A stretch of 64,000 bases of DNA, from contig NZ_JAVIZX010000001.1 in assembly GCF_031453675.1 (NCBI RefSeq), positions 3,928,001 to 3,992,000 of the forward strand. The letters are read 5' to 3'. The stretch's first letter is position 1. Each line of letters begins with the position of its first letter. The translations under genes were made by a program, and so were the position numbers. The notes below the pieces were generated by a model, which made no database searches, was not told the DNA's origin, and saw only the letters and a list, made by a program, of their open reading frames with translations. Positions 63,907 to 64,000 of the stretch are shown piece by piece. The stretch comes from Paracidovorax wautersii (GTDB taxonomy: Bacteria > Pseudomonadota > Gammaproteobacteria > Burkholderiales > Burkholderiaceae_C).

Positions 63907-64000
63907 ATGACCGAACCCCTGCGCATCGTGGTGGTGGCCCCCGACCTGGCCTTCACCGACCCGGACGACGAGCACGCCCTGCTTCAGGCAGAGCGTTCGC
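63907..64000 (+). CDS. N-terminus of a possible NasT-like ANTAR response regulator (cut by window end)
   Basis: Only 31 codons are visible: MTEPLRIVVVAPDLAFTDPD then DEHALLQAERS. The LRIVVV start and the acidic spacer resemble the pseudo-receiver beginning of NasT-type ANTAR regulators from related bacteria, which control nitrate/nitrite assimilation by antitermination. This is too short to be sure. Its promoter would lie in or beside the MITE-like element. Confidence 0.4.
   Translation, partial: MTEPLRIVVVAPDLAFTDPDDEHALLQAERS

Overview
The window looks like ordinary chromosome from a GC-rich betaproteobacterium of the family Comamonadaceae, probably Acidovorax/Paracidovorax or a close relative. 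This placement is inferred from gene content and protein sequence style (ybgC-tolQRA, a cyo operon joined to a RegB/RegA pair, a mdh/gntR/sdhCDABE/gltA block, a DUF3079 protein) and not from any database search. No rRNA, intact tRNA, CRISPR array, prophage or classical insertion sequence was seen. Coding density is high and most genes can be assigned to known families.

Layout. 1-3670: a truncated aminotransferase gene, then ybgC-tolQ-tolR-tolA (cell-envelope Tol machine; tolB and pal are not next to it). 3832-5172: an MHS-type MFS transporter on the minus strand. 5436-12315: a tightly packed run cyoA-cyoB-cyoC-cyoD-SURF1-regB-regA, joining a bo3-type quinol oxidase to a redox two-component system whose kinase carries the quinone-site motif GGxxNPF. 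12416-16340: a TauE/SafE permease divergent from a LysR regulator, the tRNA-hydroxylation protein TrhP, and a small DUF3079 protein.

16642-28977 is a TCA-cycle superlocus. Leftward from one promoter run mdh, tam, a CitE-like lyase, an unknown exported Lys/Ala-rich protein and acnB; rightward run a GntR/UTRA regulator, sdhCDAB, sdhE and gltA. A palindromic TCTTATATAAGA operator candidate sits in the shared regulatory region, inside the gntR promoter spacer and just upstream of the mdh -35 box. 29127-32530: a GlxA-type AraC regulator divergent from the glutathione-dependent formaldehyde detoxification pair frmA and fghA. 32669-38205: a ferric-siderophore cassette (ECF sigma, FecR, TonB receptor with STN domain, PepSY membrane protein) behind a plausible Fur box. 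38271-39386: a PA0069-type radical SAM protein with a good LexA box. 39581-46188: rnk, an acyltransferase, a nitronate monooxygenase, an acyl-CoA dehydrogenase and etfBA. 46683-54928: an AhpD-like protein, an MscS channel, a histone-deacetylase-like hydrolase, and a MoxR/DUF58/TgpA set followed by an MltB-like transglycosylase. 55000-64000: a large membrane HD-GYP-like protein, two orphan periplasmic binding proteins, a DUF2242 lipoprotein, a small Hsp20 with a heat-shock-type promoter, tsaD, and the start of a possible ANTAR regulator.

The most unusual non-genic structures are (i) a family of about 40-bp interspersed repeats found in at least seven places, one of which encodes most of the signal peptide of the MltB-like protein, and (ii) a strongly folded element of about 280 bp with 24-25 bp terminal inverted repeats at 63602-63881 that looks like a MITE. 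I saw no multi-gene system here that I would call wholly undescribed; the best leads are regulatory (GntR/TCA, RegBA/cyo, LexA/radical SAM) and repeat biology.
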